NCBI GenBank assembly: GCA_002483865.1
Contig: DLIT01000155.1
Span: 4,392-31,636, forward strand
Source: Brevundimonas sp. UBA7635
Lineage (GTDB): Bacteria; Pseudomonadota; Alphaproteobacteria; Caulobacterales; Caulobacteraceae
DNA length: 27,245 bases
Reading direction: 5' to 3'
In this document: positions 15,813-25,737 of the stretch, piece by piece
Layout of the letters: every line of letters starts with the position of its first letter
How positions within the stretch are numbered: the stretch's first letter is position 1
Notes under the pieces: model-generated
Told to the model about the DNA's origin: nothing
The model's database searches: none
What the model saw: the letters and a program-made list of their open reading frames with translations, nothing else
Program-made: the position numbers and the translations under genes

Positions 15813-17009
15813 TTAGGCAGCATTCGCAATGACGGAGATGGCATCCAGGGCCATCCGACGGGCGTCCGCATCGACGGCCAGGGCCGCGTCACAGGCGTTG
15901 TCGGACGTGATGTCCATCTTCGCATTCGTCATCCGATCAAGGGTTTCGGCGACGACTGCGGCAATATTGAGAAAGGCCAGCCGTCGGTCAAGGAAAGCCA
16001 GGGCCGCGACTTCATTGGCCGCATTGAAGACGATTGGAGCGACACCGCCTTCAGCCAGGGCCTGTCGCGCCAGGGCCAGGGCCGGGAAGCGATCCGTGTC
16101 GGGGGCTTCAAACGTCAGTTGGCCAAGCGCAGCAAGGTCTAGCCGGGGGGCGGGCCAGGCCATTCGCTGTGGCCAGGACAGGGCGCAGGCGATCGGCGTC
16201 TTCATGTCCGGCGGACCCATCTGGGCCAGGGTGGAGCCGTCAACATATTCTACAAGGCTGTGGATAATGGAATCCGGGTGCACCACCACATCAATCTTGT
16301 CGCTCGGCATATCAAATAGATAGGCCGCCTCAATCAGCTCCAGACCCTTGTTGGCCATGGTCGCGCTGTCGACCGAAATTTTTGACCCCATGCTCCAGTT
16401 CGGGTGCGCAACCGCCTGTTCCGGCGTGATATTTTTCATGTCAGCTAAGGCCTTGGTGCGGAAGGGGCCGCCCGAGGCGGTCAGCACCAGCCGCGCCACG
16501 CCTTCAGGCGCTTCATGGGGAAAGACCTGGAAGATGGCCGAGTGTTCGGAATCAACCGGGATCAGCTGGCCGCCGCCTTGCCTGACCCGCTCAATCAGCG
16601 CCGGGCCACAGCAGACCAGGCTTTCCTTGTTGGCCAGTGCAAGGGTCGCCCCTGTTCCCGCTGCCGCCCAGGCAGACCTGAGCCCAGCCGCTCCGACAAT
16701 AGAGGCCATCACCCAGTCAACCGGACGCTGAGCTGCTTCCTCGATAGCCTGGGCCCCTGCCTGGGCCTCGACGTCCAGCCCCATAAGTGCTGCGCGCAGG
16801 TCGTCCAGCCCCTCCTCATAGGCGGTAATGACCAGCCGGGGCTTCCAGCGTCGCGCCTGTTCTGCCAATCGGGCGATATTGCGACCGCCAGTCAGGACCT
16901 CGACCTCGAATCGCCCCGATCCGATAGCCTCTGCCTGAGCCATCAGGTCGAGGGTCGAGGTGCCCACCGAGCCAGTCGAACCCAATACACTGACCTTGCG
17001 GCAGATCAC
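15813..17009 (-). CDS. dxr: 1-deoxy-D-xylulose-5-phosphate reductoisomerase
   Basis: A 398-residue NADPH-dependent enzyme making 2-C-methyl-D-erythritol 4-phosphate, the committed step of the MEP isoprenoid pathway. [17 protein letters not shown] at the N-terminus is the nucleotide-binding loop. Further family blocks are [20 protein letters not shown] (metal-binding Asp and Glu), LTASGGPFR and [23 protein letters not shown]. It starts with GTG overlapping the cdsA stop (GTGA). With uppS and cdsA upstream it supplies isoprenoid precursors next to the genes that use them for the undecaprenyl carrier. Confidence 0.97.
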   Translation of the reverse strand: MICRKVSVLGSTGSVGTSTLDLMAQAEAIGSGRFEVEVLTGGRNIARLAEQARRWKPRLVITAYEEGLDDLRAALMGLDVEAQAGAQAIEEAAQRPVDWVMASIVGAAGLRSAWAAAGTGATLALANKESLVCCGPALIERVRQGGGQLIPVDSEHSAIFQVFPHEAPEGVARLVLTASGGPFRTKALADMKNITPEQAVAHPNWSMGSKISVDSATMANKGLELIEAAYLFDMPSDKIDVVVHPDSIIHSLVEYVDGSTLAQMGPPDMKTPIACALSWPQRMAWPAPRLDLAALGQLTFEAPDTDRFPALALARQALAEGGVAPIVFNAANEVAALAFLDRRLAFLNIAAVVAETLDRMTNAKMDITSDNACDAALAVDADARRMALDAISVIANAA

Positions 17010-17824
17010 GCCCCACGCTCCAGCAGCAGCACGATCACGCGCCCGGCCGCTACGGCGACGACCGCGAACATCAGCCCATCGACCCGGTCCAGCAGCCCCC
17101 CGTGACCAGGAATAATGTTACCGGCGTCCTTGACCCCGAAGCGCCGCTTCAGCGCGCTCTCCCACAGGTCACCGCCCATGGTGGCCAGGGCGGCAACCAG
17201 GCCCAGCACCCCACCCCAGACAGCATTCAGGCGGCCCATGTCGAGCCATCCGGCCATGGCGGCCCCGGCCACCATGCCTGCGATCAGGCCCCCGATAAAT
17301 CCGGACCAGGTCTTGTTGGGTGAAAAGCGCGGCCATAGCTTGGGACCTCCCACGGCGCTGCCGACCAGATAGGCCAGGATGTCGGCCGACCAGGCCACAG
17401 CGAAGACCAGGACCGTCCAGTACAGCCCTTGCACCTCGTGCATGTCACGCAGCCAGATCAGCAGGACACAGGGCCAGCCCAGATAGAGAACGCCGTAGGT
17501 GGCATCCAGGGTCTCAATCCCGCGCGACCGAGCATAAAGTCCTGCGGCAAAGGCTCCGAACACCAGCAGCAGCAGGGCTACCGACATCTGCCCGGCATGG
17601 GCGGCCAGGACAGCCGCGATAAGCGCCGCGCCAATAGCCATGGTCAGGCCGCGCCACCGGGTCGGCGAGCTCATGCGGGACCATTCAGCCGCCAGCATGA
17701 CGCTGGCAGCCACGACCAGGGCGGTGAACCACCCTCCCCCAGCCCAGGTCGCCAGAACGGCGGCGGGTGCCAGCACGAATGCCGACGCAGCCCTCAGGCC
17801 AATATCACCGACCTTGAGTGCCAT
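17006..17824 (-). CDS. cdsA: Phosphatidate cytidylyltransferase (CDP-diglyceride synthase)
   Basis: A 272-residue integral inner-membrane enzyme that makes CDP-diacylglycerol from CTP and phosphatidic acid, the branch point of phospholipid synthesis. There are about seven hydrophobic segments. The CDS signature is near residues 215-240, seen as [20 protein letters not shown] followed by GLLDRVD with its metal-binding Asp residues. It begins one base into the uppS stop (TGATG) and overlaps dxr at its end, so uppS-cdsA-dxr are tightly coupled. Confidence 0.95.
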   Translation of the reverse strand: MALKVGDIGLRAASAFVLAPAAVLATWAGGGWFTALVVAASVMLAAEWSRMSSPTRWRGLTMAIGAALIAAVLAAHAGQMSVALLLLVFGAFAAGLYARSRGIETLDATYGVLYLGWPCVLLIWLRDMHEVQGLYWTVLVFAVAWSADILAYLVGSAVGGPKLWPRFSPNKTWSGFIGGLIAGMVAGAAMAGWLDMGRLNAVWGGVLGLVAALATMGGDLWESALKRRFGVKDAGNIIPGHGGLLDRVDGLMFAVVAVAAGRVIVLLLERGA

Positions 17825-18582
17825 CAGACTGCGGCCACCTTTACCAGATTGTCGGCTTCAGCCGGACGGCCGCCGTAACGGCGGTCCCGCGCCCGATAGA
17901 TGGCCACCGCCTCGGCCAGGGCCTCGGCTCCATAGTCGGGCCACAGGATGTCCTGAAATACCAATTCTGCATAGGCCGCCTCCCACAGAAGGAAGTTCGA
18001 CAGGCGCTGCTCGCCGGAGGTGCGGATGATCAGGTCCACCGGCGGCGCATCGGCGGTCGACAGAGTGCGACCAAACAGTTCTTCGGTCACATCGAAGCGG
18101 CCTTCCGAAGCGGCGCGATCCACCATCGCCTGCGCCGCATCCACCAGATCGGCACGGCCGCCATAGTTGAAGGCTACTTGCAGTAGGAATTTTGTGTTGT
18201 TGGCCGTCTGGCGCTCGGCGCGGTCGATGATCTCGACGATATCGCGCGGCACGCCGGTGCGGCGGCCCAGAATACGGACACGCACGCCCGCATCATCCAG
18301 GCGTTTCAGGTCCGTGCCGACAAAGGCGCGTACCAGCCCCATCAGGTCGGAAACCTCGTCCTTGGGGCGGCTCCAGTTCTCGGTCGAAAAACCGAAAACC
18401 GTCATACAGTTCACGCCCAGATCGGGCGCGGCCTTGATGGTGCGGCGCAGGGCCTGCACCCCTTCCCTATGCCCCAGCGAACGGGGCACGCCCCGACGCT
18501 CGGCCCAGCGACCGTTGCCGTCCATGATAATGGCAACATGGCTTGGCCCCTTTGCAGGAGCCGGTGACTGGGCCGAAGACAT
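17824..18582 (-). CDS. uppS: Undecaprenyl diphosphate synthase (cis-prenyltransferase)
   Basis: A 252-residue enzyme that extends farnesyl-PP with eight isoprene units to undecaprenyl-PP, the lipid carrier for peptidoglycan and O-antigen. HVAIIMDGNGRWAERRG holds the catalytic Asp21, and the family blocks GHREGVQALRR, YAFSTENW-type VFGFSTENWSRPKDEV and the C-terminal DLIIRTSGEQRLSNFLLWEAAY are all present. The frame opens at a TTG (18603), but the ATG at 18582 has AAGGA 9 nt upstream and gives the usual N-terminus, so I use it. Confidence 0.96.
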   Translation of the reverse strand: MSSAQSPAPAKGPSHVAIIMDGNGRWAERRGVPRSLGHREGVQALRRTIKAAPDLGVNCMTVFGFSTENWSRPKDEVSDLMGLVRAFVGTDLKRLDDAGVRVRILGRRTGVPRDIVEIIDRAERQTANNTKFLLQVAFNYGGRADLVDAAQAMVDRAASEGRFDVTEELFGRTLSTADAPPVDLIIRTSGEQRLSNFLLWEAAYAELVFQDILWPDYGAEALAEAVAIYRARDRRYGGRPAEADNLVKVAAV

Positions 18583-18601
18583 CGGGTCTGGTCCTTGGTT
18601 C

Positions 18602-18620
18602 AAAAGGCCGTAACGGCCTT
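18602..18620 (-). terminator. Hairpin between frr and uppS, possible attenuator
   Basis: Read on the - strand, AAGGCCG (18620-18614), loop TTA, CGGCCTT (18610-18604), then TT: a perfect 7-bp stem starting inside the frr stop codon. The run of four T is short, so partial termination or mRNA 3'-end protection is more likely than a full stop. uppS begins 20 nt later. Confidence 0.5.
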
Positions 18621-19176
18621 AGACCTGCATGATCTCGATTTCTTTGGCCTTAAAGACCTCGTCGATACGCTTGACGGCGGCGTCAGTGTCCTTCTGGACC
18701 TCAGCTTCCATCTTCTTTTGTTCGTCCTGACTAATGTCGCCGGCCTTCTCGGCCTTTTTCAGCTCGTCATTGGCGTCGCGACGCACGTTGCGCACGGCGA
18801 TCTTCTTGTCTTCGGCGTATTTGCCAGCCAGCTTGACCAGCTCCTTGCGGCGCTCTTCGGTCAGCGGCGGGATCGGAATACGCAGGGTCTGGCCGTCAAC
18901 GACCGGGTTGAGACCCAGACCGGCAGCGCGGATGGCCTTCTCGACCGAAACCACCATGCCCTTGTCCCATACGCTGACCGAGATCATGCGCGGTTCCGGT
19001 ACCGAAACGGCAGCCACAGCGTTCAGCGGCGACAGCGAGCCGTAGGCCTCGACCTGAACCGGATCCAACAGACCGGCGTTGGCGCGACCGGTGCGCAGAC
19101 CAGCATAGTCGTCCTTGAGGGCAGTGACCGACTTATCCATGCGGTCGCGGAAAACTTTGAGATCAGGTTTCGCCAT
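18619..19176 (-). CDS. frr: Ribosome recycling factor
   Basis: A 185-residue protein that, with EF-G, splits the post-termination ribosome. It is the full family length. The three-helix bundle domain is seen in the N- and C-terminal thirds ([21 protein letters not shown] and the Lys/Asp/Glu-rich end [18 protein letters not shown]). The small beta domain lies between, with [35 protein letters not shown] is the RRF signature. It follows pyrH after 35 bp. Confidence 0.98.
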   Translation of the reverse strand: MAKPDLKVFRDRMDKSVTALKDDYAGLRTGRANAGLLDPVQVEAYGSLSPLNAVAAVSVPEPRMISVSVWDKGMVVSVEKAIRAAGLGLNPVVDGQTLRIPIPPLTEERRKELVKLAGKYAEDKKIAVRNVRRDANDELKKAEKAGDISQDEQKKMEAEVQKDTDAAVKRIDEVFKAKEIEIMQV

Positions 19177-19211
19177 GAGTGAAGTGTCCTAGATCGAAAT
19201 TAGGCCGACCC

Positions 19212-19949
19212 TTAGGCCGGTTTGTTAGTGATGACGGTGAAGGTACCTTCGCCCGTCAGGGTCTTCTTCAGAGAGCCTTCTTCGCGAATGGAGAAGACGA
19301 CAATCGGAACATTGCTGTCGCGCATCAGGGCAATAGCCGATGCATCCATGACGCGCAGGTCTTTTGCCAGCACTTCCTGATAGGTCAGAGTATCATAGCG
19401 CGTAGCCGTCGGGTCTTTCTTGGGATCTGCGGTATAGACGCCATCCACGCTTGTGCCCTTCAGCAGAGCATCACAGCCCATTTCCGCAGCGCGAAGTGCC
19501 GCACCCGAATCGGTCGTGAAGAACGGCGCGCCGACGCCCGCGGCAAAAATAACGACGCGGCCCTTTTCAAGGTGACGAAGGGCGCGACGGCGGATGTAGG
19601 GTTCGGCAATGGTGTTCATCGGCACCGCGCTCTGCACGCGCGTATCAACACCAATCTTTTCCAGCGCGCCCTGCATGGCCAGTGCATTCATGATGGTGGC
19701 CAGCATGCCCATATAGTCGGCATTGGCGCGATCCATGCCTTCTGCCGCCTTGGACAGGCCGCGGAAGATGTTACCGCCGCCGATTACCAGGCAGATTTCG
19801 ATGCCCTGACGGGCCACGTCGGCCACAGCCTGGGCAACGACCTCTACCGTCTTCATGTCGATGCCATAGGCCTGATCGCCCATGAGCACTTCGCCCGACA
19901 CCTTCAGGAGAACGCGTTTGTAACGGAATTCGGAAGGGGCGTCGGTCAT
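19212..19949 (-). CDS. pyrH: UMP kinase
   Basis: A 245-residue amino-acid-kinase-family enzyme phosphorylating UMP to UDP with ATP, normally hexameric and regulated by UTP and GTP. Family blocks are [12 protein letters not shown] (N-terminal Lys and Gly), [40 protein letters not shown] and the C-terminal [21 protein letters not shown]. The stretch before FFTTD reads GVGAP where many family members have GTGNP. The gene is in its usual place between tsf and frr. Confidence 0.97.
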   Translation of the reverse strand: MTDAPSEFRYKRVLLKVSGEVLMGDQAYGIDMKTVEVVAQAVADVARQGIEICLVIGGGNIFRGLSKAAEGMDRANADYMGMLATIMNALAMQGALEKIGVDTRVQSAVPMNTIAEPYIRRRALRHLEKGRVVIFAAGVGAPFFTTDSGAALRAAEMGCDALLKGTSVDGVYTADPKKDPTATRYDTLTYQEVLAKDLRVMDASAIALMRDSNVPIVVFSIREEGSLKKTLTGEGTFTVITNKPA

Positions 19950-20016
19950 GCTTTTGGGTCCGTAAAAACTTGATCAGGCAGCCGCGCTAGGGGAATCGGC
20001 GGCTCCATCATAAACG

Positions 20017-20052
20017 AAGGGCGCGCCGGCCACCAAAGCCGAACGCGCCCTT
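20017..20052 (-). terminator. Hairpin in the tsf-pyrH spacer, weak terminator or attenuator
   Basis: On the - strand AAGGGCGCG (20052-20044) and CGCGCCCTT (20025-20017) form a perfect 9-bp stem around an 18-nt loop, followed by CGTTTATG. It starts 37 nt after the tsf stop in the 139-bp spacer. The downstream U content is modest, so it probably lowers rather than abolishes read-through from the highly expressed rpsB-tsf pair into pyrH. The rest of the spacer shows only a small stem near 20061-20080. Confidence 0.5.
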
Positions 20053-20088
20053 TTAGCTTTATCTTTCCAATAGGGAAGATTTTTAGGC

Positions 20089-21027
20089 TTAGTTGCCGCC
20101 GGTCATCGAAGCGACTTCAGCAGCGAAGTCCGGGGTATCGGCCTTCTCGACGCCTTCGCCCAGAGCCAGACGCACGAAGCCAGCCAGCTTCAGCTCAGCG
20201 CCCAGTTCCTTACCGGTGTTGGCGACCAGCTGCTCGACAGTCACGTCCGGGTCCATCACGAACGGCTGCTTCGACAGAACAACTTCCTTTTGGAACTTGT
20301 TGATTTGGCCTTCCACGATCTTTTCGATCATGTTGTCCGGACGGCCTTCTTCCTTGGCCTTTTCGATCAGAACGGTACGTTCCTTCTCGATAGCCGCCGG
20401 ATCGAGGTCCGAGGTGTCCAGAGCCAGCGGAGCGGTCGCTGCCACGTGCATGGCGATCTTGCGGCCCAGTTCGCGGACAGCAGCCTTGTCACCAGCGCCT
20501 TCGATGGCGACCAGCACGCCGATGCGGCCGATACCCGGCGACACAGCGTTGTGGACGTACGAAGCCACAGCGCCCTGCTCGACCGACAGACGGGCCGAAC
20601 GACGCAGGGTCATGTTCTCGCCGATGGTGGCGATCAGTTGGGTGATTTCGTCCGCTACGGTACGGCCGTTTTCGAGGGTTGCAGCCGAGATGGCTTCAAC
20701 GCCGTCGTTCTTCAGGCCCAGCTGAGCGAATTGCTTGGCTGCGGTCTGGAACAGGTCGTTACGGGCAACGAAGTCGGTTTCAGCGTTGAACTCGATGGCA
20801 GCAGCGGTCTCGCCAGCGCCGTTCTCTTCGGTCGCAACAGCGACAACGCCTTCAGCGGCGACGCGGTCAGCCTTCTTGGCAGCCTTGGACAGGCCCTTGG
20901 CACGCAGCCAGTCGATTGCTGCTTCGATGTCGCCGTTGTTTTCAACCAGCGCCTTCTTGCAGTCCATCATGCCGACGCCCGAACGCTCGCGAAGTTCCTT
21001 CACGAGGGCGGCAGTGATCTCGGCCAT
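20089..21027 (-). CDS. tsf: Elongation factor Ts
   Basis: A 312-residue guanine nucleotide exchange factor for EF-Tu. The UBA-like N-terminus ([22 protein letters not shown]) and the EF-Tu-contacting motif ETDFVARND are clear. The two core subdomains and a C-terminal module follow, at the length expected for alphaproteobacteria. A strong Shine-Dalgarno, AGGAGAA, precedes the ATG. It follows rpsB after 99 bp that contain two hairpins. Confidence 0.98.
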   Translation of the reverse strand: MAEITAALVKELRERSGVGMMDCKKALVENNGDIEAAIDWLRAKGLSKAAKKADRVAAEGVVAVATEENGAGETAAAIEFNAETDFVARNDLFQTAAKQFAQLGLKNDGVEAISAATLENGRTVADEITQLIATIGENMTLRRSARLSVEQGAVASYVHNAVSPGIGRIGVLVAIEGAGDKAAVRELGRKIAMHVAATAPLALDTSDLDPAAIEKERTVLIEKAKEEGRPDNMIEKIVEGQINKFQKEVVLSKQPFVMDPDVTVEQLVANTGKELGAELKLAGFVRLALGEGVEKADTPDFAAEVASMTGGN

Positions 21028-21051
21028 GTTCTTCTCCTGAAATTCGATTGA

Positions 21052-21119
21052 GCGGCCGGACCATTAGCCCGGCCGCATGTCGGTTTGACGTCAGTTCGCC
21101 TCTATATAGGGACGAACTG
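21052..21119 (-). other. Two hairpins in the rpsB-tsf spacer
   Basis: Read on the - strand, CAGTTCG (21119-21113) pairs with CGAACTG (21098-21092) starting 8 nt after the rpsB stop. Then GCGGCCGG (21076-21069) pairs with CCGGCCGC (21059-21052) around a 9-nt loop. Neither is followed by a U-tract. They may stabilise mRNA ends or set the S2:EF-Ts ratio. Confidence 0.5.
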
Positions 21120-21126
21120 TCAGAAA

Positions 21127-21924
21127 TCAGCCTTGAGCGGCTTCTTCAGCAGCCGGAGCTTCGGCAGCGGCTTCTTCAACCAGAGCCGGCTCAACCGGAG
21201 CTTCCAGAGCGCCCAGGTCGATGCCTTGGGCAGCAGCGCCAGCAGCCAGACCGTCCAGAACGGCGTCAGCGAACAGGTCGCAGTAAGTTTGGATGGCGCG
21301 GGCAGCGTCGTCGTTACCCGGAACCGGGTAGGTGATGCCGTCCGGATCCGAATTGGTGTCGAGGATGGCGACGATCGGAATGTTCAGCTTGCGAGCTTCC
21401 TGGATCGCGATCGACTCTTTGTTGGTGTCGATGACAATCATGATGTCCGGAACCGAACCCATGTCCTTGATGCCGCCCAGCGACAGCTCAAGCTTGTCTT
21501 TTTCGCGCTGCAGAGTCAGCAGCTCTTTCTTGTTACGGCCTTCGCCGCCGGCATCCATGATGGCTTCCAGCTCGCGCAGACGCTGGATCGAACCCGAAAC
21601 GGTGCGCCAGTTGGTCAGCGTGCCGCCGAGCCAGCGGTTGTTCATGTAGTACTGGGCGCAGCGCGTGGCGGCCTGAGCGACCGGGTCGGCGGCCTGACGC
21701 TTGGTGCCGACGAACAGCACGCGGCCGCCCTTGGCAGCGACGTCGCGAACTGCAACCAGAGCCTGGTGCATCAGCGGCATGGTTTGCGACAGGTCGATGA
21801 TGTGGATGTTCGAGCGCGAACCGAAGATGTAGCGTTCCATCTTCGGGTTCCAGCGGTGCGTCTGGTGACCAAAGTGAGCGCCGGCTTCCAGCAGGGTGCG
21901 CATCGAGAATTCAGGCAGAGCCAT
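21127..21924 (-). CDS. rpsB: 30S ribosomal protein S2
   Basis: A 265-residue ribosomal protein located between head and body of the small subunit, needed for S1 binding. The family blocks are [61 protein letters not shown] and the [31 protein letters not shown] region, whose first 20 residues are highly conserved. The last 30 residues are an Ala/Glu-rich acidic tail. It is preceded by a structured 5' leader (21925-22042), consistent with the feedback control of rpsB known in other bacteria. Confidence 0.98.
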   Translation of the reverse strand: MALPEFSMRTLLEAGAHFGHQTHRWNPKMERYIFGSRSNIHIIDLSQTMPLMHQALVAVRDVAAKGGRVLFVGTKRQAADPVAQAATRCAQYYMNNRWLGGTLTNWRTVSGSIQRLRELEAIMDAGGEGRNKKELLTLQREKDKLELSLGGIKDMGSVPDIMIVIDTNKESIAIQEARKLNIPIVAILDTNSDPDGITYPVPGNDDAARAIQTYCDLFADAVLDGLAAGAAAQGIDLGALEAPVEPALVEEAAAEAPAAEEAAQG

Positions 21925-22032
21925 GATCGTATTATCCTTTTTCCGATCAAACGTAGCGTGGGTGATTAAAGGACCGGCGGTCCCTCGGAACGGAGCAGGT
22001 CAGGATTTCTCCCCGACCGCGCCTCACCCACG
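21924..22032 (-). promoter_or_regulatory. Structured 5' leader of rpsB
   Basis: On the - strand, CGTGGGTGA (22032-22024) pairs with TCACCCACG (21965-21957) to close a domain. Inside it are GGTCGGGG/TCCTGACC (22018-22011 with 22005-21998; loop AGAAA; two G-U) and GGACC/GGTCC (21983-21979 with 21975-21971). A further hairpin, TGATCG (21949-21944) with CGATCA (21929-21924), places the AAGGA Shine-Dalgarno in its 14-nt loop and the A of the ATG in its stem. This layout suggests translational control, perhaps by S2 itself; that role is inferred. Confidence 0.55.
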
Positions 22033-22048
22033 TGCGAAGTGCGCCGCC

Positions 22049-22077
22049 CCTCTACGGGTAATGCGGCAAAAACGCAA
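22049..22077 (-). promoter_or_regulatory. Putative rpsB promoter
   Basis: On the - strand TTGCGT (22077-22072), 17 bp, TAGAGG (22054-22049). Transcription would start near 22042, about 10 nt before the structured leader. Both hexamers are imperfect and the -35 overlaps the second dnaE terminator. Confidence 0.35.
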
Positions 22078-22095
22078 GCACTGGCTGGCACTTGC
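22068..22095 (-). terminator. Second terminator downstream of dnaE
   Basis: On the - strand GCAAGTGC (22095-22088), loop CAGCCA, GTGCTTGC (22081-22074), with two G-U pairs, followed by G and five T (22072-22068). Confidence 0.7.
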
Positions 22096-22101
22096 GCAAA
22101 G

Positions 22102-22119
22102 AAAAACGCCTGATCAGGC
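22102..22119 (-). terminator. First dnaE terminator, overlapping the stop codon
   Basis: On the - strand the perfect palindrome GCCTGATCAGGC (22119-22108), then G and five T (22106-22102). The TGA stop of dnaE is inside the palindrome. The stem is short (4-5 bp effective), so it may need the second terminator behind it. Confidence 0.6.
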
Positions 22120-25100
22120 ATCTTCCAGCATGACCACACCCGGCACAGTTTTCAGCGCACCGCGCAATGCGGCATCCAGCCGATAGCGTCCGGGCAGTTT
22201 GATCTCGACCTCGGTGCGGCCGCCCAGCGTCGCCTGCAGCCAGACCTCGCCGCCTTTGCCTTGCGCCCGCGCCCGATCCAGCCGCGCCTTCAGCGCCTCG
22301 GCGTCCGCCGACTGCGCCGACAGGATGACGCGCAACCCGATCTGGGCGTCGTCCAGCAGCACATCCATGCGGCTGGCGTCGTCGCCGAAGAAGCGCACCT
22401 CCCCGTCCGCCGCCTTGGCCCGCACCCTGACCAGAACCGAGGTCCCGACCTCCAGGACTTCGCGGCAACGCCGAAGCTGTTCGGGCGGAAACAGGCATTC
22501 GAACTCGCCCGTCGGATCCGAGAAGGTGACGAAGGCGAACTTCTCGCCGGTGCGGGCGCTGGCCCGCTCCTGACGACGACGCACGACGCCCGCCATCTGA
22601 AAGGCTTCATGCCCCGCTTCAGCCAGCCCTTGCGCCTCGGCCACGAAGGTCACCCGCTTGCGCTTCAAGGCGGGCGTCAGTTCCTCCAGCGGGTGGCCCG
22701 ACAGATAGAAGCCGACGGCGTAGAGTTCCTGGTCCAGCTTGTCCGGCCCGGCCCATTGCTCGACGCTCTTCAGGCGCGGACGCGCGGCCCCAGCCTGATC
22801 GGCGCCGAACAGGCTCACCTGAGCCGAGGCGCGTTCAGCCGCAACGCTCTGGCAATAGGCGATCAGGACGTCAGCCTGTTCAAACAGCTGGCGGCGGTTC
22901 GGATGAATGCTGTCGAAGGCGCCCGCTCGCGCCAGTCCTTCCAGCGCGCGCTTGTTGACCGCCTTGGGATCGACCCGCTCCAGGAAGTCAAAGATGTCGG
23001 CGAACGGCCCGCCGGTCTCGCGCACCTCGACGACGTGGCGCATCGCCTCAAGGCCCACGTTTCGGATGGCGCCGAGCGCATAAAGCACGCTGCCCTGCCC
23101 GTCCTTCCACGCCACATCAAAGTCGGCGGACGAGCGGTTGATGTCCGGCGCCAGCACCGGCACCTCGAACCGTCGGCAGTCCTGATAGAAGACCGCCAGC
23201 TTGTCCGTGTTCGAAAGGTCCAGGCTCATCGAGGCGGCGAAAAACTCGACCGGATGATTGGCTTTCAGCCAGCCCGTCTGGAACGAGATCAGCGCATAGG
23301 CCGCCGCGTGCGACTTGTTGAAGCCATAGCCCGCGAACTTGGCCACCAGGTCGAAGATGGAGCCGGACTGGCTCTCCGGCACCCCCTTCTCGGACGCGCC
23401 CTTGACGAAGCGGAGGCGCTGGAAGTCCATCTCCTCCTTCTTCTTCTTGCCCATCGCCCGACGCAGCAGGTCGGCCTCGCCCAGGCTGTAACCCGCCAGG
23501 ATCTGGGCGATCTTCATCACCTGTTCCTGATAGATGATGACGCCATAGGTCTCGGTCAGCACCTCCTTCAGGCTGGGATGCAGATAGTCGACCTCGGCCC
23601 GACCGAACTTCCGGTCGATATAGGTGTCGATCATCTCCATCGGCCCCGGCCGGTAGAGGGAGATCAGGGCGGTGATTTCCTCGATCGAACCGCAGCGCAT
23701 CTTGCGCAGGGTGTCGCGCATGCCCTGGGATTCCAGCTGGAACACTCCGACCGTCTGGCCCGAGGCCATCAGTTCATAGGTCTTAGGGTCGTCCAGCGGC
23801 AGCAGGCCCCAGTCCTGAGCCGCGCCGCGCCGCTCCAGATAGCCCTTGGCGCGGTCCAGAACCGTCAGGGTCTTCAGGCCCAGGAAGTCGAACTTCACCA
23901 GGCCCGCAGGCTCGACCCACTTCATGTTGAACTGGCTGGCCGGGATGGTGGAGCGCGGGTCCTGATACAGAGGCACCAACTCCGTCAGCGGCCGGTCGCC
24001 GATGACGATGCCCGCCGCGTGGGTCGAGGCGTTGCGGTAAAGCCCCTCAAGCTCCAGCGCCGTCTCCAGCAGCGCCTTGACCGAAGCTTCGGCGTCACGC
24101 GCCTCGCGCAGGCGCGGCTCCAGATCAATCGCTTGGGCCAGGGTCACAGGGTTGGCGGGGTTGGCCGGCACCATCTTGGCCAGACGATCCACCTGGCCCA
24201 GCGGCATCTGCAGCACACGACCCACATCGCGAAGCACGGCCCGCGCCTGCAGGGTGCCGAAGGTGATGATCTGGGCCACCCGATCCTTGCCGTAATGGTC
24301 CTGAACGTAGTCGATGACCTCTTCGCGCCGCTCCTGACAGAAATCGATATCGAAGTCGGGCATCGATACGCGTTCGGGGTTCAGGAATCGCTCGAACAGC
24401 AGGCCGAACCGCAGGGGATCCAGGTCCGTGATGGTCAGCGACCAGGCCACCAGCGAGCCCGCGCCCGACCCCCGCCCCGGCCCGACGGGGATATCATGCA
24501 GCTTGGCCCACTTGATGAAGTCCGACACGATCAGGAAGTAGCCGGGGAAGCCCATCTGCTGGATGATCCCGACCTCCCATTCGAGGCGGTCCCAGTAGTC
24601 CTGCTCGGGCGCATAGGCCTTGTTCTTCTCCAGCCGCGCCTTCAGCCCCTCGCGCGCCTGGTGCGCCAGTTCATCGGCCTCGGAACGGCCGGCCCCGGTG
24701 TCGAAGCGCGGCAGGATCGGCTTTTGCGTCTTGACCAGGAAGGCGCAGCGGCGCGCGATCTGAATGGTGTTGTCGCAGGCTTCGGGCAGGTCGGCGAACA
24801 GCTCGCGCATCGCCTCGGCCGACTTGAACCAGTGTTCGCCGGTAACGCGGCGGCGATCTTCCTGGCCCGTGAAGGCGCCGTCGGAGATGCAGAGCAAGGC
24901 GTCGTGCGACTTCGCCTGCGCCGCCTTGGCGTAATAGACGTCATTGGTCGCAACCAGCGGGACATCGTGAGTGTAGGCCCATTCGACCAGCCCCCCCTCG
25001 GCCACCGTCTCGCTGGACAGGCCATGGCGCTGAAGCTCGACATAGAAACGATCGCCGAAGACCCGCTTCATCTCGGCCAGGGCGGCGGCGGCCTCAGCCG

Positions 25101-25587
25101 GTTTCTTCTGCACGAACAAAGGATCAACGGGTCCGTCAGGCCCGCCGGACAGCAGGATCAGTCCCTCGGACTTATCCACAACCTGTCCCCAGGGCACCCC
25201 CGGCTCGGCCATCTCGCCCGCATCGAGGTAGGCGGCCGAAGACAGGGCGCACAGATTGAGCCAGCCCTGCTCGTTCTGAGCGATCAGGACGACCGTCGGC
25301 GTCTTGGCCCAGCGCTGGGCGACCTGCCCGCCGATGTCGAGCACAGGCAAGGCGCAGGCGACGATGGGCTGAACGCCTGCATCCTTGGTCGTCTGGCTGA
25401 ACTCAAGCGCGCCGAACAGGTTGGCGCGGTCGGCCACGCCGACCGCCGGCATTCCCGCGTCAGCCGCAATCTTGCCGATCTTGCTGGCTTTGATCGCCCC
25501 TTCCAGCAACGAATAGGCGCTGCGGACCCGCAGGTGGACAAAGCCCTGACTGTTCACCGCATCCGCCAATCGAAAACTCCGCATCAT
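22114..25587 (-). CDS. dnaE: DNA polymerase III alpha subunit
   Basis: A 1157-residue replicative polymerase of the DnaE1 type. An N-terminal PHP domain ([17 protein letters not shown] onward) is followed by the polymerase core, with [12 protein letters not shown] and the catalytic [13 protein letters not shown] near residue 408. Then come the fingers region ([51 protein letters not shown]), a helix-hairpin-helix segment around residues 860-900, an OB-fold domain and a C-terminal tail. The PHP metal-site residues are partly replaced (HLRVR, VADRAN), so intrinsic proofreading is unlikely and a separate DnaQ is expected. Met1 or Met2 (25584) may start translation; the ribosome binding site is weak. 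A 29-codon ORF and a hairpin precede it. Confidence 0.97.
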   Translation of the reverse strand: MMRSFRLADAVNSQGFVHLRVRSAYSLLEGAIKASKIGKIAADAGMPAVGVADRANLFGALEFSQTTKDAGVQPIVACALPVLDIGGQVAQRWAKTPTVVLIAQNEQGWLNLCALSSAAYLDAGEMAEPGVPWGQVVDKSEGLILLSGGPDGPVDPLFVQKKPAEAAAALAEMKRVFGDRFYVELQRHGLSSETVAEGGLVEWAYTHDVPLVATNDVYYAKAAQAKSHDALLCISDGAFTGQEDRRRVTGEHWFKSAEAMRELFADLPEACDNTIQIARRCAFLVKTQKPILPRFDTGAGRSEADELAHQAREGLKARLEKNKAYAPEQDYWDRLEWEVGIIQQMGFPGYFLIVSDFIKWAKLHDIPVGPGRGSGAGSLVAWSLTITDLDPLRFGLLFERFLNPERVSMPDFDIDFCQERREEVIDYVQDHYGKDRVAQIITFGTLQARAVLRDVGRVLQMPLGQVDRLAKMVPANPANPVTLAQAIDLEPRLREARDAEASVKALLETALELEGLYRNASTHAAGIVIGDRPLTELVPLYQDPRSTIPASQFNMKWVEPAGLVKFDFLGLKTLTVLDRAKGYLERRGAAQDWGLLPLDDPKTYELMASGQTVGVFQLESQGMRDTLRKMRCGSIEEITALISLYRPGPMEMIDTYIDRKFGRAEVDYLHPSLKEVLTETYGVIIYQEQVMKIAQILAGYSLGEADLLRRAMGKKKKEEMDFQRLRFVKGASEKGVPESQSGSIFDLVAKFAGYGFNKSHAAAYALISFQTGWLKANHPVEFFAASMSLDLSNTDKLAVFYQDCRRFEVPVLAPDINRSSADFDVAWKDGQGSVLYALGAIRNVGLEAMRHVVEVRETGGPFADIFDFLERVDPKAVNKRALEGLARAGAFDSIHPNRRQLFEQADVLIAYCQSVAAERASAQVSLFGADQAGAARPRLKSVEQWAGPDKLDQELYAVGFYLSGHPLEELTPALKRKRVTFVAEAQGLAEAGHEAFQMAGVVRRRQERASARTGEKFAFVTFSDPTGEFECLFPPEQLRRCREVLEVGTSVLVRVRAKAADGEVRFFGDDASRMDVLLDDAQIGLRVILSAQSADAEALKARLDRARAQGKGGEVWLQATLGGRTEVEIKLPGRYRLDAALRGALKTVPGVVMLEDA

Positions 25588-25627
25588 AGCGCCGCCAAGA
25601 ACGACGCATCGTCATCATGCAGGGAGT

Positions 25628-25644
25628 CGCCCCTCAGCGGGGCG
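25628..25644 (-). other. GC-rich hairpin in the dnaE leader
   Basis: On the - strand CGCCCC (25644-25639), loop GCTGA, GGGGCG (25633-25628). It begins 3 nt after the stop codon of the small upstream ORF and ends about 40 nt before the dnaE ATG. No U-tract follows. Confidence 0.5.
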
Positions 25645-25647
25645 CAG

Positions 25648-25737
25648 TCATGTCACCAGAAAGGCCGCCTGCCAGACCATCCAGACGAAGCCGCCGCAGG
25701 ACGCAAGCGACAGCAGATCCCTCACCCAACGCGCCAT
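25648..25737 (-). CDS. Candidate 29-residue hydrophobic small protein or leader peptide upstream of dnaE
   Basis: ATG at 25737 to TGA at 25648, 29 codons, in the untranslated region between the predicted dnaE promoter and dnaE. The N-terminus is basic (MARWVRDLLSLAS) and the second half is a hydrophobic helix, GGFVWMVWQAAFLVT. That is the pattern of a single-pass inner-membrane micropeptide. GGGGA lies about 8 nt before the ATG, a moderate ribosome binding site. It has three Trp codons (positions 4, 19, 22). It could be a real membrane peptide or a translated upstream ORF that affects dnaE expression. No homologue can be checked here, so confidence is limited. Confidence 0.4.
   Translation of the reverse strand: MARWVRDLLSLASCGGFVWMVWQAAFLVT

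Noticed and set aside
20061..20087. Stem followed by T-run on the + strand near the tsf stop
   Set aside because: It points against the direction of all nearby transcription and no + strand gene precedes it, so I do not call it a terminator.
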